Shown here: positions 42,244 to 51,245 of the stretch, in pieces | Numbering within the stretch: position 1 is the first letter of the stretch | How the letters are laid out: every line of letters begins with the position of its first letter | Assembly: GCA_913774355.1 (NCBI GenBank) | Contig: CAJYGB010000035.1 | Location: 62,001 to 126,000 of the forward strand | From: an uncultured Chryseobacterium sp. | Lineage (GTDB): Bacteria > Bacteroidota > Bacteroidia > Flavobacteriales > Weeksellaceae | Direction of reading: 5' to 3' | Length of the DNA: 64,000 nt | Made by a program: the position numbers and the translations under genes | The notes under the pieces: generated by a model | Told to the model about the DNA's origin: nothing | Seen by the model: the letters and a program-made list of their open reading frames with translations, nothing else | Databases searched by the model: none

Positions 42244-42732
42244 ATGAAGATTGAAGAATCCAATATAGTAGAAGCGAACGATTACAGAGTAATTATCTAT
42301 CCGGCCTCAAGACCTTTTGAGACCAAAGAAGCGAAGCAGATTACCGAAAAGCTGTTTGACTTCCTGGCCACCTGGGCAGCACACGGAAAGCCGCTTTCTT
42401 CGTCTTTTAAGATCGAAAAAAATCAGTTTATTATCATCTGTGTGGATGAGGAAAAAGAAATGGCTTCGGGATGCAGCATCGATGCATTGGGGAAAGTCAT
42501 GAGGGAAATCGATGAAGAATACCAACTGGGGCTTTTCGACAGGATGAAAGCCAGTTTCGTGGAGAATGGCGAAGTGAAAACATTGAAACTTAATGATTTC
42601 AAATCAAAAGTACGAAACGGGGAAATCTCCAGGGATATTCAGGTATTCGACTTTTCAAAAAATACGTATCTTGAATTTCTGGGAAACTTCCTTTTGCCTT
42701 TTGATAGAAGCTGGGCTGCAGGAATTAAATAA
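42244..42732 (+). CDS. hypothetical protein, Bacteroidetes family often mislabelled ABC ATPase
   Basis: A 162-residue soluble protein. I recall close homologues bearing the label 'ABC transporter ATPase', but there is no Walker A, signature or Walker B motif here. Visible features: a beta-alpha start (YRVIIYPASRPF), a helix with FLATWAAHGKPL, an acidic strand FIIICVDEE and a DRSW near the end. The fold may be a small alpha/beta domain. It is followed by a clear terminator, ending the run from 37.9 kb. Confidence 0.6.
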   Translation: MKIEESNIVEANDYRVIIYPASRPFETKEAKQITEKLFDFLATWAAHGKPLSSSFKIEKNQFIIICVDEEKEMASGCSIDALGKVMREIDEEYQLGLFDRMKASFVENGEVKTLKLNDFKSKVRNGEISRDIQVFDFSKNTYLEFLGNFLLPFDRSWAAGIK

Positions 42733-42757
42733 ACAGATTATTATTAAGATGAATATA

Positions 42758-42783
42758 AAAAGTGGAGTATCTCCACTTTTTTT
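42758..42783 (+). terminator. rho-independent terminator
   Basis: AAAAGTGGAG / CTCCACTTTT with a 3-base loop and TTT; separates the preceding genes from the glycan genes. Confidence 0.8.
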
Positions 42784-42791
42784 GGTTTAAG

Positions 42792-42799
42792 TATATTTG
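42792..42799 (+). promoter_or_regulatory. -7 box ahead of the glycosyltransferase gene
   Basis: TATATTTG matches TAnnTTTG, 45 bases before the ATG. It follows the terminator directly. Confidence 0.5.
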
Positions 42800-42843
42800 C
42801 AGAAATATCTCTAAAAGATTTAAACAAAAGGTTCCGGACGCTG

Positions 42844-43971
42844 ATGCCTAAAATACTTTTTTTAACCACTGCCCACCGACACGATGATGACAGGATCTTC
42901 TATCATCAGGCAAAAGCATTGAAAAATGAGGGTTATCAGGTTAAGATCTGCAGCCTTTCTTCAGATTTCCAGGGAACAACTGATGGCATCGAAATCGAAT
43001 CCTATCCGGTGCTGGATAAAAGCACGGAGGAAAAAAAAGCAGTTTTTGAAAAAGTATGCCAGGATTTTCAGCCGGATAGCATCATCTGTTCGGAACCGCT
43101 GGCCGTTATTGCTGCTAAAAAGTTTAAAAAGCAGAAGAAAAAGGTACGTATCGTTTACGATATAACCGAATGGTATCCTTCGTTGAGAATGATCGAGCCG
43201 TTTTCTTTTCCGTTAAATATTTTTCATGCCTTTAAATTTTTCCTGATCCAGCTGTATGCGGGCTTCATCAGTACGAATTATATTTTCGGGGAGGATACGA
43301 AAAAGTTCCCGCTGGCCTATTTTTTCCCGTTTAAAAAGAAAATTGTCCTGCCTTATTACCCGGATGATATTTACATTCATCCGAACATTAAAGCACTTCA
43401 AGAAAATACGATTACCCTTTGCTACACCGGGCAATTTTCAGCAGAAAAAGGAATCGGTAATTTTTTTGCTGCGGCGGACTGTTTAAGAAAAAAGAAACCC
43501 GGCCTGCACATCCGTATTTTGCTGATCGGAGGGGCAAGAAAAGAAAGAGACGAAAGATATTTTGCGGAACAGCTGGAAAAATACCGTTTTGAAAATATAA
43601 AAATAGGCAAATCCGCATCTTTTGAAACCTTCACGGAAGCATACGCGGAGGCGGACATCTGTTTCGACCTGAGAACAATGAATTATGAAAACCATCATTG
43701 CCTTCCGATTAAACTGTTTTACTATGCCGCTTCCGGAAAACCGGTAATCTATACCGATCTGAAAGCCATCAGACAGCATATAGACGTTTCCGGATTTGGT
43801 TTCCTCGTTGATCCGGAAGATCCTGAAACAATAGCTGATTGCATTGTAAAATATGTCGAAAATCCTGAATTGTATACAAATCACGCCAAAAATGCCAGGC
43901 TGGCGTATGAGCAAACATATAATTGGGCGGCTATTAATGATGTATTTATCAACTTCATTGCTAATCCATAA
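42844..43971 (+). CDS. glycosyltransferase, family 4-like (GT-B)
   Basis: A 375-residue GT-B enzyme. N-terminal Rossmann half begins MPKILFLTTAHRHDDDRIFY and has the acceptor-side HDDDR; the C-terminal donor half holds CYTGQFSAEKGIGNFFAA, LLIGGARKERDE and the nucleotide-sugar end YYAASGKPVIYTD with a GFLVDPEDPE loop, all typical of GT4. It is the first gene of a two-gene glycan set with the flippase, 9 bases apart, and likely extends a surface polysaccharide. The sugar transferred cannot be read. Confidence 0.85.
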   Translation: MPKILFLTTAHRHDDDRIFYHQAKALKNEGYQVKICSLSSDFQGTTDGIEIESYPVLDKSTEEKKAVFEKVCQDFQPDSIICSEPLAVIAAKKFKKQKKKVRIVYDITEWYPSLRMIEPFSFPLNIFHAFKFFLIQLYAGFISTNYIFGEDTKKFPLAYFFPFKKKIVLPYYPDDIYIHPNIKALQENTITLCYTGQFSAEKGIGNFFAAADCLRKKKPGLHIRILLIGGARKERDERYFAEQLEKYRFENIKIGKSASFETFTEAYAEADICFDLRTMNYENHHCLPIKLFYYAASGKPVIYTDLKAIRQHIDVSGFGFLVDPEDPETIADCIVKYVENPELYTNHAKNARLAYEQTYNWAAINDVFINFIANP

Positions 43972-43980
43972 GATAATAAG

Positions 43981-45237
43981 ATGAAGCAGGGCACCATTCT
44001 GAAAACATTTTTCTCACGATTTTTAATTCTGATCTTAAATTTCGGTCTTGTTATTTACACAACCAATCAGTGGGGAAGTGAAGGGAAAGGAACCATTTCA
44101 CTGATGGTCGCGGACCTTACATTGATCAGCTTCTTTGCCAATGTTTTCGTCGGGAGCAGCGTGAGTTATTTTGCCAAAAGATTCCGGACGGAGGAAATTC
44201 TGCCGTTCGCCTACCTTTGGTCCCTATTGATGGGTCTGGCAATCCCGCTTTTTTTCAGTTTTACCCACGCTCCTGAATATTCAAATTATTTAATAGCGCT
44301 TTCGGTGCTGTCATCCCTTTTGTCGGCCAATGTGAACCTATTTGTCGGTCAGCAGAATATCAGGATGTTTAATCTTTATACAGTTCTGCAACAGGTAGTA
44401 CATATTGTTTTTATCATTATTATAATTTATCTGTTCAGAATTACTTCTGTTAATGCTTATTTTATTGCCCAAATCAGCTGTTTCGGTGTTTTGTTTGCCA
44501 TAAGTGCTTTCCAGGTGCTGAAACATTGTACCTTTAAAAATATTTCTTTCTCAAGAACGGTTGGATATAAGCTTTTCGATTACGGATGGAAAACCCAGGT
44601 AAGTGCTTTCCTGCAGTTCCTTAATTATCGGCTGTCCTTTTACTTCCTCGAATATTTTAAAGGAATTACCAGTGTTGGGATTTTTTCAGTCGGGGTTGCT
44701 TTTTCGGAGGCGGTCTGGACGGTAAGCCGAAGCCTTTCGGTGGTGCTGTATTCGGATGTGGTGAATAATAAAAATTCGTATGAAGCGGTTGAGAAAACAA
44801 AAATATCCCTGAAGGTCAGTTTTTGGATTACCCTCTTGTTTATCATAATTATGCTGATTACTCCGGCACAGGTTTATGCCTGGATTTTCGGTAAGGATTT
44901 CAGCCGTACGAAGGAAATCGTTCTGCTGCTTTCTCCGGGGATTCTGGCGATTGCCGTAAGCAATATCATCGGGTATTATTTTGCAGGGATCAATAAGCTG
45001 AGGATTTTAAATGTGAAATCTCTGATCGGTTTGATTTTTACCGTAATTTCTTCTTATTATGTGATTCCTAAATGGGGTATCACCGGAGCCTGTATTGTAA
45101 CTTCCGTTTCGTACTGTCTTTCGTCCGGGATTTTATTCTGGCGGTTCTATCAGATAACAGAATTTCGTGTAAGCGACTTTATGTTGTCCAGAACCGAAAT
45201 GAATTTACTTTTAAATAAGGTCTTAAAGAAAAAATAA
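43981..45237 (+). CDS. polysaccharide flippase (Wzx/MATE-like)
   Basis: A 418-residue membrane protein with about twelve hydrophobic segments, beginning MKQGTILKTFFSRFLILILNFG... in the form of Wzx/RfbX flippases; conserved features include the early N-terminal GSEGKGTISLMVA and a late NIIGYYFAGINKLRILN. It would move lipid-linked oligosaccharides across the inner membrane. It follows the glycosyltransferase by 9 bases. No polymerase or chain-length regulator is next to it. Confidence 0.85.
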   Translation: MKQGTILKTFFSRFLILILNFGLVIYTTNQWGSEGKGTISLMVADLTLISFFANVFVGSSVSYFAKRFRTEEILPFAYLWSLLMGLAIPLFFSFTHAPEYSNYLIALSVLSSLLSANVNLFVGQQNIRMFNLYTVLQQVVHIVFIIIIIYLFRITSVNAYFIAQISCFGVLFAISAFQVLKHCTFKNISFSRTVGYKLFDYGWKTQVSAFLQFLNYRLSFYFLEYFKGITSVGIFSVGVAFSEAVWTVSRSLSVVLYSDVVNNKNSYEAVEKTKISLKVSFWITLLFIIIMLITPAQVYAWIFGKDFSRTKEIVLLLSPGILAIAVSNIIGYYFAGINKLRILNVKSLIGLIFTVISSYYVIPKWGITGACIVTSVSYCLSSGILFWRFYQITEFRVSDFMLSRTEMNLLLNKVLKKK

Positions 45238-45261
45238 GGCGACGGAATAAAAATAAGTTTT

Positions 45262-45269
45262 TATCTTTG
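45262..45269 (+). promoter_or_regulatory. -7 box almost touching the next start codon
   Basis: TATCTTTG matches TAnnTTTG and lies 6 bases before the ATG at 45276, which would give a leaderless or near-leaderless message. Confidence 0.45.
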
Positions 45270-45275
45270 TTGGAA

Positions 45276-45779
45276 ATGAGGAATATTGTTTTCGGAATCC
45301 TGGTGGTATTTTTAGCTGTTCTGAGCTGCAGAACGGGCGATGATGAGCTGCAGCAGATCGACCAGATTTTAGATATCTATATGAAAAATGGTGCAGGGCG
45401 GGATCTGCTTCACCAGAAAAAGGATCAGACGTATTTTACCTATTCCCTGAACGATGTGTTCGGGATTAAAGATATTTCACCGGTAAGCAGTTCGTTACGG
45501 GCGACTGCGGATTCCACGCTTTTTATCGAATATATCGCCGGAGCAAGAAGAATAGGGATGGATACTCTGGATCCTAATAATAAGACCTATCACTCCGTAA
45601 TAACGGTTTCTTTAATTAAAAGGCTTAATAACACAATCCTTGATACAATTAACGATAAGTTGGAAATACAATACCGCATGACGCCGTCCGTTTTTGAAGT
45701 CTCGAAAGTCTATTATAACGATACTCTGAGATTTACCAAAACACCGGGTTCCCCGAACGTGGTAACGATCGTAAAATAA
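45276..45779 (+). CDS. hypothetical lipoprotein
   Basis: A 167-residue exported protein with lipobox (VFLAVLSC) at about residue 18 and an acidic sequence after it. A helical stretch (QQIDQILDIYMKNGAG) is followed by beta-rich sequence. No family recognised. The start at 45276 rather than the codons at 45267 or 45270 is chosen because they overlap the -7 box. It precedes serS and may be independent of it. Confidence 0.65.
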   Translation: MRNIVFGILVVFLAVLSCRTGDDELQQIDQILDIYMKNGAGRDLLHQKKDQTYFTYSLNDVFGIKDISPVSSSLRATADSTLFIEYIAGARRIGMDTLDPNNKTYHSVITVSLIKRLNNTILDTINDKLEIQYRMTPSVFEVSKVYYNDTLRFTKTPGSPNVVTIVK

Positions 45780-45785
45780 ATTTTA

Positions 45786-45793
45786 TACATTTG
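45786..45793 (+). promoter_or_regulatory. -7 box upstream of serS
   Basis: TACATTTG matches TAnnTTTG, 55 bases before the serS ATG; no -33 TTG at the right spacing was seen. Confidence 0.4.
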
Positions 45794-45847
45794 CAAAACT
45801 GCAGGCATTCCGATGCTCCGCATTCTAATAACTAACATCTAAATAAA

Positions 45848-47116
45848 ATGTTACAAGTCAATTTTTTGCGCGACAATAAAGAGCGCGTTTTAGAAGGTCT
45901 TCAAAAAAGACAATTCAAGAATCTTGGATTGGTAGACGAGGCTATTGCTACTGACGAAGAAAGAAAAAAAATTCAGTTTGAATTGGATTCCCAGCTTGCC
46001 GAAATCAATAAAATCTCGAAAGAAATCGGGCTTTTAATGAAAGAAGGAAAGAAAGAGGAGGCAGAGTCCGCAAAATCTAAAACCGCACAATACAAAGAGT
46101 CGACGTCGGAATTGAAATCTCAATTGGATGTTAAGGAGAAAGAATTAGTCAATATCCTGTACCAGTTGCCGAACATTCCAAATGAACGGGTAAAAAGCGG
46201 TGCTTCTGCGGATGATAATGAGATCATTTACCAGTCTCATGATGTAGAAGGTCTCGGAGAAGGAGCAATCCCGCACTGGGAGCTAGCGAAAAAATACAAC
46301 CTGATCGATTTCGAGCTGGGGGTAAAAATTGCCGGCGCAGGATTTCCAGTTTATTTAGGAAAAGGCGCAAGATTGCAGCGGGCATTGGTTCAGTATTTTC
46401 TGGACAAAAATGTTGAAAAAGGATACACAGAAGTCAATCCGCCTCACGTTGTAAATGAAGCTTCAGGATATGGAACAGGGCAGTTACCGGATAAGGAAGG
46501 TCAGATGTATTACATCCAGGCAGATGATTTATACCTGATCCCGACAGCAGAAGTTCCGGTAACCAATCTTTACCGCGATGTTTTGCTTGATGAAAAAGAT
46601 TTACCGATAAAAAATACGGCTTTCTCTCAATGTTACAGAAGGGAAGCGGGAAGTTACGGAGCTCATGTAAGAGGCCTGAACCGTCTTCACCAGTTTGAAA
46701 AAGTAGAGATTGTAAGGATTGAAAAACCTGAAAACTCGTATGCTGTTCTTGAAGAAATGGTGGAACACATCAAGGAAATCCTTAGCGATCTTGAGCTGCC
46801 TTACCGGGTATTAAGGCTTTGCGGCGGTGATACCGGCTTTGCCTCTGCCATGACCTACGATTTTGAAGTATGGAGTGCGGCCCAGGAAATGTGGCTTGAA
46901 GTAAGTTCCGTATCCAATTTTGAAACCTTCCAGGCTAACAGGCTGAAGTGCCGTTACAAAACGGACGGAAAATCCCAGCTGGTACACACGCTGAACGGTT
47001 CCGCAATGGCCTTACCGAGAATTGTGGCCGCCTTGCTGGAAAACAATCAGACCGCGGAAGGCATAAAGCTTCCGAAGAAGATTGCTGAATATGCGAGATT
47101 TGATGTGATCAATTAA
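45848..47116 (+). CDS. serS: seryl-tRNA synthetase
   Basis: A 422-residue class II aminoacyl-tRNA synthetase. The N-terminal long helical arm (about residues 25-100, Lys/Glu-rich) contacts tRNA-Ser. The catalytic domain has motif 2 (FSQCYRREAGSYG followed by GLNRLHQFEKVE) and motif 3 (AMALPRIVAALLENNQ). The TAEVP loop (LIPTAEVPVTN) binds Ser. Length is standard. Terminator follows at 47122-47149. Confidence 0.96.
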   Translation: MLQVNFLRDNKERVLEGLQKRQFKNLGLVDEAIATDEERKKIQFELDSQLAEINKISKEIGLLMKEGKKEEAESAKSKTAQYKESTSELKSQLDVKEKELVNILYQLPNIPNERVKSGASADDNEIIYQSHDVEGLGEGAIPHWELAKKYNLIDFELGVKIAGAGFPVYLGKGARLQRALVQYFLDKNVEKGYTEVNPPHVVNEASGYGTGQLPDKEGQMYYIQADDLYLIPTAEVPVTNLYRDVLLDEKDLPIKNTAFSQCYRREAGSYGAHVRGLNRLHQFEKVEIVRIEKPENSYAVLEEMVEHIKEILSDLELPYRVLRLCGGDTGFASAMTYDFEVWSAAQEMWLEVSSVSNFETFQANRLKCRYKTDGKSQLVHTLNGSAMALPRIVAALLENNQTAEGIKLPKKIAEYARFDVIN

Positions 47117-47121
47117 TTATA

Positions 47122-47149
47122 AAAGTGCCCTTGTTAAGAGGGCATTTTT
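47122..47149 (+). terminator. rho-independent terminator of serS
   Basis: TGCCCT / AGGGCA core stem, extended by A-T and wobble pairs, with TTTTT. Confidence 0.7.
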
Positions 47150-47180
47150 CATTTACGGATTATTAACCAATAAAAATATT

Positions 47181-47882
47181 ATGAAGAAAATTTTTAAGCT
47201 TATAGTATTACTGTGTGTAATTTTCTTTATGTCATTGAAAGCTTCCGAAAAAGAAAAACGGATCGAGAAAGCAAGAGTTGTAGAGATTGCCGGGCTTGTT
47301 ATAGATGCTGGAAACTTAAATGCTTTGGAAAACGCAAAACTCTATGATGAAAAAGGATTATTAATTGCCACAACGGATTCCAGAGGCTATTTTAAAGGAA
47401 ACATAGAATATCCGGATAATGGAGCAATTCACTTTAAGATTAAAGTGCAGAAAAGTGGATATCAATCTTTCGTGCAGACCGAGAACTGGGGAAATTTAGG
47501 GAACAATATCCGGTGTGCCTATTATTTCGGAATAACGAGAAACGACAGCAAATCCTTTTCTGAAATGGTTTTCACTAAAGATCTTTCAATAGATTCGGTC
47601 ATGGTGGGCTTCAATGCAGTTAAAGAAAAAATAGATTTCAGTAAAAAAATTGAAACGGCAAAAAAGGATAACCAACAGGTGCTTTTTAAGATCGATTCTG
47701 AATATTATCTGATCAACGACGGCGGATGGCTAAAAATCGCTTCTCCGGATGAGCTTATTTCTATCGATAAAAACCGGATTGTAAAAGCTTCAGAAATAAA
47801 TTCCCTTATCAAAAGAAAGCAGATTAAGGGGATGAGCCCTTCGGAATCGAAGGAGTATTCTTATGAAATTTATACCAAGTAA
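47181..47882 (+). CDS. exported hypothetical protein with carboxypeptidase-regulatory-like domain
   Basis: A 233-residue protein with an N-terminal hydrophobic segment (IFKLIVLLCVIFFMSL), then a beta-sandwich-like stretch, with AGLVIDAGNLNALENAKLYD, a DSRGYFKG turn and an FKIKVQKSGYQSF strand, like the small domains used as surface modules. The second half is not recognised. It lies between serS and the AT-rich hydrolase and has no obvious promoter box. Confidence 0.6.
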   Translation: MKKIFKLIVLLCVIFFMSLKASEKEKRIEKARVVEIAGLVIDAGNLNALENAKLYDEKGLLIATTDSRGYFKGNIEYPDNGAIHFKIKVQKSGYQSFVQTENWGNLGNNIRCAYYFGITRNDSKSFSEMVFTKDLSIDSVMVGFNAVKEKIDFSKKIETAKKDNQQVLFKIDSEYYLINDGGWLKIASPDELISIDKNRIVKASEINSLIKRKQIKGMSPSESKEYSYEIYTK

Positions 47883-48035
47883 GATATGTAAAATTTGAAA
47901 GAATTTTAAGCTGCCTTTTTGACAGAAAGAATTATTTTTTTTAAATTAAATATTAATAACTGTCCATCAACAAAACGAACTGTCATCTTTATTTAAATGA
48001 CAGTGATAATTAATTATACAGTTTAATCTTACACT

Positions 48036-50285
48036 ATGAAAACCCAGATTAATTTTTTATTAATGAAAATAACACTATTAGTATTAGTGTTATTTTCATT
48101 AAATTTTCAATCACAAAATTATTATTTTAAATTTCCTGGAAATATAGAGGACCGTTCTTTTGATGATAATATCAAAAGGCTAAATGATGACATCCTAAGA
48201 ACCTATAAAAACAGTGATAAAATTAAATTTAATGATAATATATTTCGGCTTTATATCCTCAACGAAGATTATAAAAAAGGATTATTTTATTTAAATGAAT
48301 TAAGAAACTTTCCTAAGTACAAAGGTTTGGATTATCAAGAGATCATAGGAATTCAGTTTGAACTATATGCATTATCTAGGTTAAGTTCTGACAATAAACC
48401 ATATCGAGATAAATTTGAAAATACATTTAATGGAAAAATAGACTCCATATCAGATAAGTCTAAAATTTATTTAGGTGAGTTTTTCAAATATACACCAGAA
48501 GCATTAAAAAATGACATACTTAAATTTATAAAGACGGATATTGTAAATGATAGTATTTCAGAGTCCAATGCAATTAAACTATGTCGTTATTATATTTCCT
48601 ACATTATTGCAAAAGAGACCAATCATATTGCACTTCCTTTAATAAAAAAAGTAGATCGTGAAGAATACACAATAAATGATAGTGTCATTATAAAAACAAA
48701 AAGTGGAAATGAGATTTCTTTAGGATTTTTAAAGTATAAGAAAGGAGAAAGTAAAGTTCCCACAATACTAAATTTTAGTATTTATAATAGGGGGAGGTTG
48801 AACAATAATGAAAGACTCAACTCTTTGAGAGGATATGCAATAGTAAATGCCTACAGTAGAGGAGTTTACTTAAGTCATGATCAAATTACACCATTTGAAT
48901 TTGAAATAGAAGATGTAAATGATGTAATCGACTGGATTATAAAACAACCATGGAGCAATGGGAAAGTTGGAATGATTGGAGGCAGCTATGATGGTTTTAG
49001 CCAATGGGCTGCTGCAAAAAGTCTTCACCCTGCTTTAAAAACAATAATTCCTTCCGCATCAGTAGGCTTCGGAATAGATTTTCCAATGTACAATAATTGT
49101 TTTAGTCCTTATATGTTACGCTGGCTAAGTTATGTCGATAAGAAAACAGATTATGGAATTTTCAACGATGAAAAAAAATGGCTTTCTGTATACAATTCCT
49201 ATTATAAAAATGGAACTGCATTTAATAAATTAGACAGTATATATGGAAAGGCTAATTTTATTTTCCAAAAATGGTTAAAACATCCCTCTTTTGATAAATA
49301 TTGGAGGTCTAAAATGCCCGATAAAAAGGATTTTGCAAAAATTAATATTCCTGTTTTAACGCTTACGGGTTATTATGATGCTGATCAAAGGGGAGCGATG
49401 TACTATTATAACGAACATCACAAATACAACAAAAATGCAAACCATTATTTAGTAATTGGTCCTTATGGACATAGTGGGGTCATATCAGGAGTGGATGAAG
49501 AATATAATGGTTATAAAATTGATTCTGTTGCAAAAATTAATATCGAAGAAATTTCTTTTCAATGGTTTGATTATATTTTGAAGGGAAAGAAAAAGCCGGA
49601 ATTTTTAAAGGATAAAGTAAATTATCAGGTTATGGGCTCTAACGAATGGAAAAGTGCTCCGGAAATTAATAAAATAAGTAACGGAAAATTAAAATTATTT
49701 TTAAATAGAACAAAACTGGAAGAAACAGAATCTAAGCTGGCTTATATTTCTCAAACAGTTAATTTTTTAGAGCGAAAAGATACTTTACAAAGTTTTAGTG
49801 ATGAAAAAATCTTAGATAATAAATTATCTCCGGAATATTTAAAAGACAGACTAATTTTTGAAAGTAATGTTTTCGAAAACTCTTTTGAAATAAACGGCAG
49901 TTTTACAGGGAATTTAAAGGTATCGATTAATAAAAAAGATATGGATGTTATTCTAACAGTTTACGAAAAATTATCTTCCGGTCAATATCTTAAACTATCA
50001 CATGAATATTTTGCACGGGTAAGCTATTCAAAAGATAATACTAAAAGAAATTTATTACGGCCTAATGTTGTAGAAAATATTCCAATAAAAAATACTTTTT
50101 TCACCAGTAGAAAAGTAGAAAAAGGGAGTAAACTTATTGTGGTTTTAGGCATTAGAAAAAGCGCAGATGTACAAATTAACTATGGTACAGGAAAAGATGT
50201 AAGCGAAGAAACTATGGCAGATGCCAAAGAACCTTTGGAAATAAAATGGTATAATAACAGTTATTTAGAAATTCCTGTTATATAA
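48036..50285 (+). CDS. CocE/NonD-type (S15) alpha/beta hydrolase, exported
   Basis: A 749-residue hydrolase. The signal begins MKTQINFLLMKITLLVLVLF; a long N-terminal region of unknown fold comes first (about 20-210). The S15 catalytic core follows: GMIGGSYDGFSQW (nucleophile Ser near 317), the Asp in LTGYYDADQRG and the His in GPYGHSG (near 487). A jelly-roll C-terminal domain ends the protein. CocE/NonD members cleave esters or X-Pro peptides. Sampled lines give about 28-30% GC against about 43% in the cco locus, suggesting recent transfer. A perfect hairpin spans the start region (48060-48102). Confidence 0.88.
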   Translation: MKTQINFLLMKITLLVLVLFSLNFQSQNYYFKFPGNIEDRSFDDNIKRLNDDILRTYKNSDKIKFNDNIFRLYILNEDYKKGLFYLNELRNFPKYKGLDYQEIIGIQFELYALSRLSSDNKPYRDKFENTFNGKIDSISDKSKIYLGEFFKYTPEALKNDILKFIKTDIVNDSISESNAIKLCRYYISYIIAKETNHIALPLIKKVDREEYTINDSVIIKTKSGNEISLGFLKYKKGESKVPTILNFSIYNRGRLNNNERLNSLRGYAIVNAYSRGVYLSHDQITPFEFEIEDVNDVIDWIIKQPWSNGKVGMIGGSYDGFSQWAAAKSLHPALKTIIPSASVGFGIDFPMYNNCFSPYMLRWLSYVDKKTDYGIFNDEKKWLSVYNSYYKNGTAFNKLDSIYGKANFIFQKWLKHPSFDKYWRSKMPDKKDFAKINIPVLTLTGYYDADQRGAMYYYNEHHKYNKNANHYLVIGPYGHSGVISGVDEEYNGYKIDSVAKINIEEISFQWFDYILKGKKKPEFLKDKVNYQVMGSNEWKSAPEINKISNGKLKLFLNRTKLEETESKLAYISQTVNFLERKDTLQSFSDEKILDNKLSPEYLKDRLIFESNVFENSFEINGSFTGNLKVSINKKDMDVILTVYEKLSSGQYLKLSHEYFARVSYSKDNTKRNLLRPNVVENIPIKNTFFTSRKVEKGSKLIVVLGIRKSADVQINYGTGKDVSEETMADAKEPLEIKWYNNSYLEIPVI
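48060..48102 (+). repeat. perfect 18-base inverted repeat at the hydrolase start
   Basis: TTAATGAAAATAACACTA and its exact reverse complement are separated by 7 bases. The stem lies inside the signal peptide codons and contains a second in-frame ATG. In the mRNA it would form a stable stem-loop near the initiation region. Confidence 0.8.
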
Positions 50286-50410
50286 ACTGATAGGCCTCAT
50301 TTTTGGTATTTATTTTCAAAAAGTTTCCATTTCTCTTTCCTGGTGCAAAGATTTTCCGAAGACAAGCAATAGCAGGAAATCTCAGAGATTGTGCAGTACT
50401 GAAATTTATA

Positions 50411-50445
50411 AAACAAAACCACCGAAAATCCCGGCGGTTTTGTTT
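50411..50445. terminator. bidirectional terminator
   Basis: AAACAAAACCACCG / CGGCGGTTTTGTTT, one mismatch, between the S15 hydrolase and the convergent cbb3 locus. Confidence 0.7.
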
Positions 50446-50477
50446 ATCGTAATTTTATTAAATTATATTTGAAGGAT

Positions 50478-51245
50478 CTAATGGCAATTCACCTTGCTGT
50501 GCTTATGCGAGCTATGATCTCCCGGCAGATGGCAGTCTCCTTGATTATCTTTAGAGATCGTCATGGCTTCGGCTCTTGGTGAAATGTAGGGAATGCCTAA
50601 TTCTAAACCTCGCACAATAAATAATCCTCCTAAAATAATCATGACAACCGGAATCACTTTCAGAACTTTTATTCTGAAGGTTTGATTCATCAGGTTTCCG
50701 ACCAAAACGACGGTAAACATGAACGGAAGGGTTCCCAATCCAAATAAGGCCATGTAAGAAGCTCCCTGCCATATTCCTCCGCTTGCTAAGCTTGCCGTTA
50801 AAGCCATGTAGACCATTCCGCAGGGTAAAAATCCATTTAACAAGCCGGTGGTAAACCTGGAACGGTAATCCGCTTTTTGCAGCAGTCTTCCAAGATTCGA
50901 TTTTACTTTAAATAAAAACTTTGAAATAAAAGGAATTTTGGACGCAAAATCCTTTCCCCCGAATGAAAACAAGGCCATGATAATCAGCAATATCCCAACG
51001 GCAATGGTAAGGTATTTCTGAAATCCGGCCATTTCAAATCCTTCCCCGATAATGCCCAGCAATGCTCCTAAAAACGAATAGGTAAAGATCCTTCCGAACT
51101 GGTAGGTCAGGTTCTGAATATAATAATTCGTCGCCTGTTTTTTTGTTAATCCCATCGACAGCGCAATAGGCCCGCACATTCCAATACAGTGGAATCCTGA
51201 AGCAAAACCCAGCCCGATGGCCGATATGATAAGGGCTATTTCCAT
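50478..51245 (-). CDS. TauE/SafE-like membrane protein of the cbb3 locus
   Basis: A 255-residue polytopic membrane protein (about six helices) of the sulfite exporter/DsbD-like transmembrane family, found at the end of many Bacteroidetes cbb3 loci. Key phrases: SGFHCIGMCGPIALS near the N-terminus, where Cys-Met-Cys could carry copper or thiol chemistry, and GFLPCGMVYMAL in the middle. The C-terminus is His/Cys-rich (GDCHLPGDHSSHKHSKVNCH), suited to metal binding. It overlaps ccoH by 10 bases. Role in oxidase assembly, perhaps copper delivery, is inferred from position and these residues. Confidence 0.82.
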   Translation of the reverse strand: MEIALIISAIGLGFASGFHCIGMCGPIALSMGLTKKQATNYYIQNLTYQFGRIFTYSFLGALLGIIGEGFEMAGFQKYLTIAVGILLIIMALFSFGGKDFASKIPFISKFLFKVKSNLGRLLQKADYRSRFTTGLLNGFLPCGMVYMALTASLASGGIWQGASYMALFGLGTLPFMFTVVLVGNLMNQTFRIKVLKVIPVVMIILGGLFIVRGLELGIPYISPRAEAMTISKDNQGDCHLPGDHSSHKHSKVNCH

